A stretch of 64,000 bases of DNA, taken from NCBI GenBank assembly GCA_003054665.1, contig QAYY01000003.1, forward strand, positions 310,001 to 374,000. The letters run 5' to 3'. The position numbers and the translations under genes are program-made. Source of the stretch: Opitutaceae bacterium EW11. GTDB taxonomy: Bacteria > Verrucomicrobiota > Verrucomicrobiia > Opitutales > Opitutaceae. Shown here one piece after another: positions 63,317-64,000 of this stretch. The notes beneath the pieces are model-generated. The model saw only the letters and a program-made list of their open reading frames with translations. It was not told where the DNA came from and made no database searches. How positions within the stretch are numbered: the stretch's first letter is position 1; each line of letters opens with the position of its first letter.

Positions 63317-64000
63317 TCAGTAGGCCGTCTTCGGCGGAAACAATACCTGCCGCGCGGTGGCGAACAGGATCTTGATGTCCAAGAAGAGCGACCACTGGTT
63401 AATGTAGAGCAGGTCGTAACCGACGCGCTTCTCGAGCAGCGAGACTTCGGAGATTTCTCCCCGGAAGCCTTTGCTCTGCGCCAGACCGGTGATGCCAGGT
63501 TTGACGTAGTGTCGAGAGTAGTAATTCCGCAGCATCTTCGCGAACTCCTCGTCGTGCTCGATCATGTGCGGACGGGGGCCGGCGACGCTCATGTTGCCCA
63601 GTAGCACGTTGATGAACTGAGGCAGTTCGTCGAGGCTCGTGCGCCGCATGAAGCGGCCGAATGGATACACGCGAGCGTCGCCAACCTTGGCTTGGATGCG
63701 CATCTGGTCCTTCGTCTGCGAGGCGACGTGCATCGTGCGGAACTTCCAGATATTGAAGCGACGCTTATTGATGCCGGACCGGAGCTGCGGGTAGAAAATC
63801 GGTCCCGGCGACTGGATGCGCTGAATGATCCAGACGAGGATCGTGAGCGGAGGCAGGACGAAAAGCACCACCGGGAGAGAAACGGCGATATCGAGGATTC
63901 GCTTCTGAATGCGATTCACGGGATTCTCCAGGGGCTCGTCGTCGAGCGTGAAGAAGGTGTATTCACCCTCGTGATCAACCGTGATCGGATGTTCGTAATA
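63317..64000 (-). CDS. Polyprenyl-phosphate sugar transferase (WcaJ/PssY type), 5' end beyond window
   Basis: Membrane enzyme that starts polysaccharide repeat units by moving a sugar phosphate to undecaprenyl phosphate. The frame is open from base 64000 to the stop at 63317, so the N-terminal part lies outside the window. An internal GTG at 63919 is not the real start, because 27 in-frame codons precede it without a break. The visible part holds the transferase domain: a re-entrant helix (ILDIAVSLPVVLFVLPPL), SPGPIFYPQLRSG, FNIWKFRTMH, RRTSLDELPQFINVLLGNMSVAGPRP and VKPGITGLAQ. It probably belongs to an exopolysaccharide or O-antigen cluster continuing to the right. Confidence 0.93.
   Translation of the reverse strand, partial: YYEHPITVDHEGEYTFFTLDDEPLENPVNRIQKRILDIAVSLPVVLFVLPPLTILVWIIQRIQSPGPIFYPQLRSGINKRRFNIWKFRTMHVASQTKDQMRIQAKVGDARVYPFGRFMRRTSLDELPQFINVLLGNMSVAGPRPHMIEHDEEFAKMLRNYYSRHYVKPGITGLAQSKGFRGEISEVSLLEKRVGYDLLYINQWSLFLDIKILFATARQVLFPPKTAY

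Noticed and set aside
63317-63919. Complete 200-residue sugar transferase starting at GTG 63919
   Set aside because: The frame has 27 further sense codons up to the window edge, so the gene is cut off by the window, not complete.

Overview
The window is a GC-rich, densely packed stretch of bacterial chromosome with housekeeping content. The gene set (ParB, SecG, aerobic HemF/HemE/HemG heme synthesis, LPS-type glycosyltransferases, DacA, a DksA/TraR-like protein with a long Lys/Ala/Pro-rich extension, a tRNA with encoded CCA) points to a Gram-negative-type organism. My best guess is an Opitutaceae-like member of Verrucomicrobiota. That placement is inference from overall gene flavour, not from a marker comparison. 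I see no phage, insertion sequence, integrase, rRNA or CRISPR array. Codon composition looks uniform, and the high GC3 creates many long antisense shadow frames.

Layout. 1-0.9 kb: 3' part missing of a leftward PAS/histidine kinase. 1-9 kb, rightward: LysM protein, ParB, SulP anion transporter, SecG, LolA-like exported protein, tandem ribbon-helix-helix protein, class I aminotransferase, isocitrate dehydrogenase. 9.2-12 kb: transglutaminase-like protein, shikimate kinase, QueG. 12-20.7 kb: an accessory-looking lipid/glycan block. It has a leftward glycosyltransferase plus hotdog thioesterase, and a rightward run of ACP-dehydratase fusion, ketosynthase, SDR, MGDG-synthase-like GT and two GT4 enzymes. 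20.7-31 kb: alanine dehydrogenase, cyclophilin, GAF-PP2C phosphatase, solitary TrpB, YicC, then leftward ileS-traR/dksA-lspA. 31-38 kb, leftward: metal ABC importer followed directly by hemF-hemE-hemG. 38-43.8 kb: DacA, release factor 3, a 55-residue membrane peptide, an RlmI-like methyltransferase and a probable ATP-grasp-like protein.

44-52 kb: a TPP riboswitch followed by thiC-thiS-(TenI-like)-thiE-thiG-thiH-thiF(rhodanese)-thiD, which supplies nearly the whole thiamin pathway. The last kinase, thiL, lies at 56 kb, overlapping tsaE. 52-60 kb: cysE, tRNA-Leu(GAG), a large Arg/Gly-rich protein of unknown function, tsaE-thiL-CPBP protease, and an 893-residue membrane pseudokinase. 60-64 kb, leftward: pyrR-pyrB-pyrC, then a polyprenyl sugar-phosphate transferase whose 5' end lies beyond the window.

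The best candidate for something undescribed is the 12-20.7 kb block. It has a ketosynthase, a ketoreductase-type SDR and a single-chain ACP-dehydratase but no enoyl reductase, and it leads into three glycosyltransferases. It could make a glycosylated hydroxy- or polyunsaturated acyl lipid. Other items to look at are the pseudokinase, the Arg/Gly-rich protein, a perfect 26-bp palindrome inside a signal-peptide coding region, and a terminator hairpin abutting an aminotransferase start codon.
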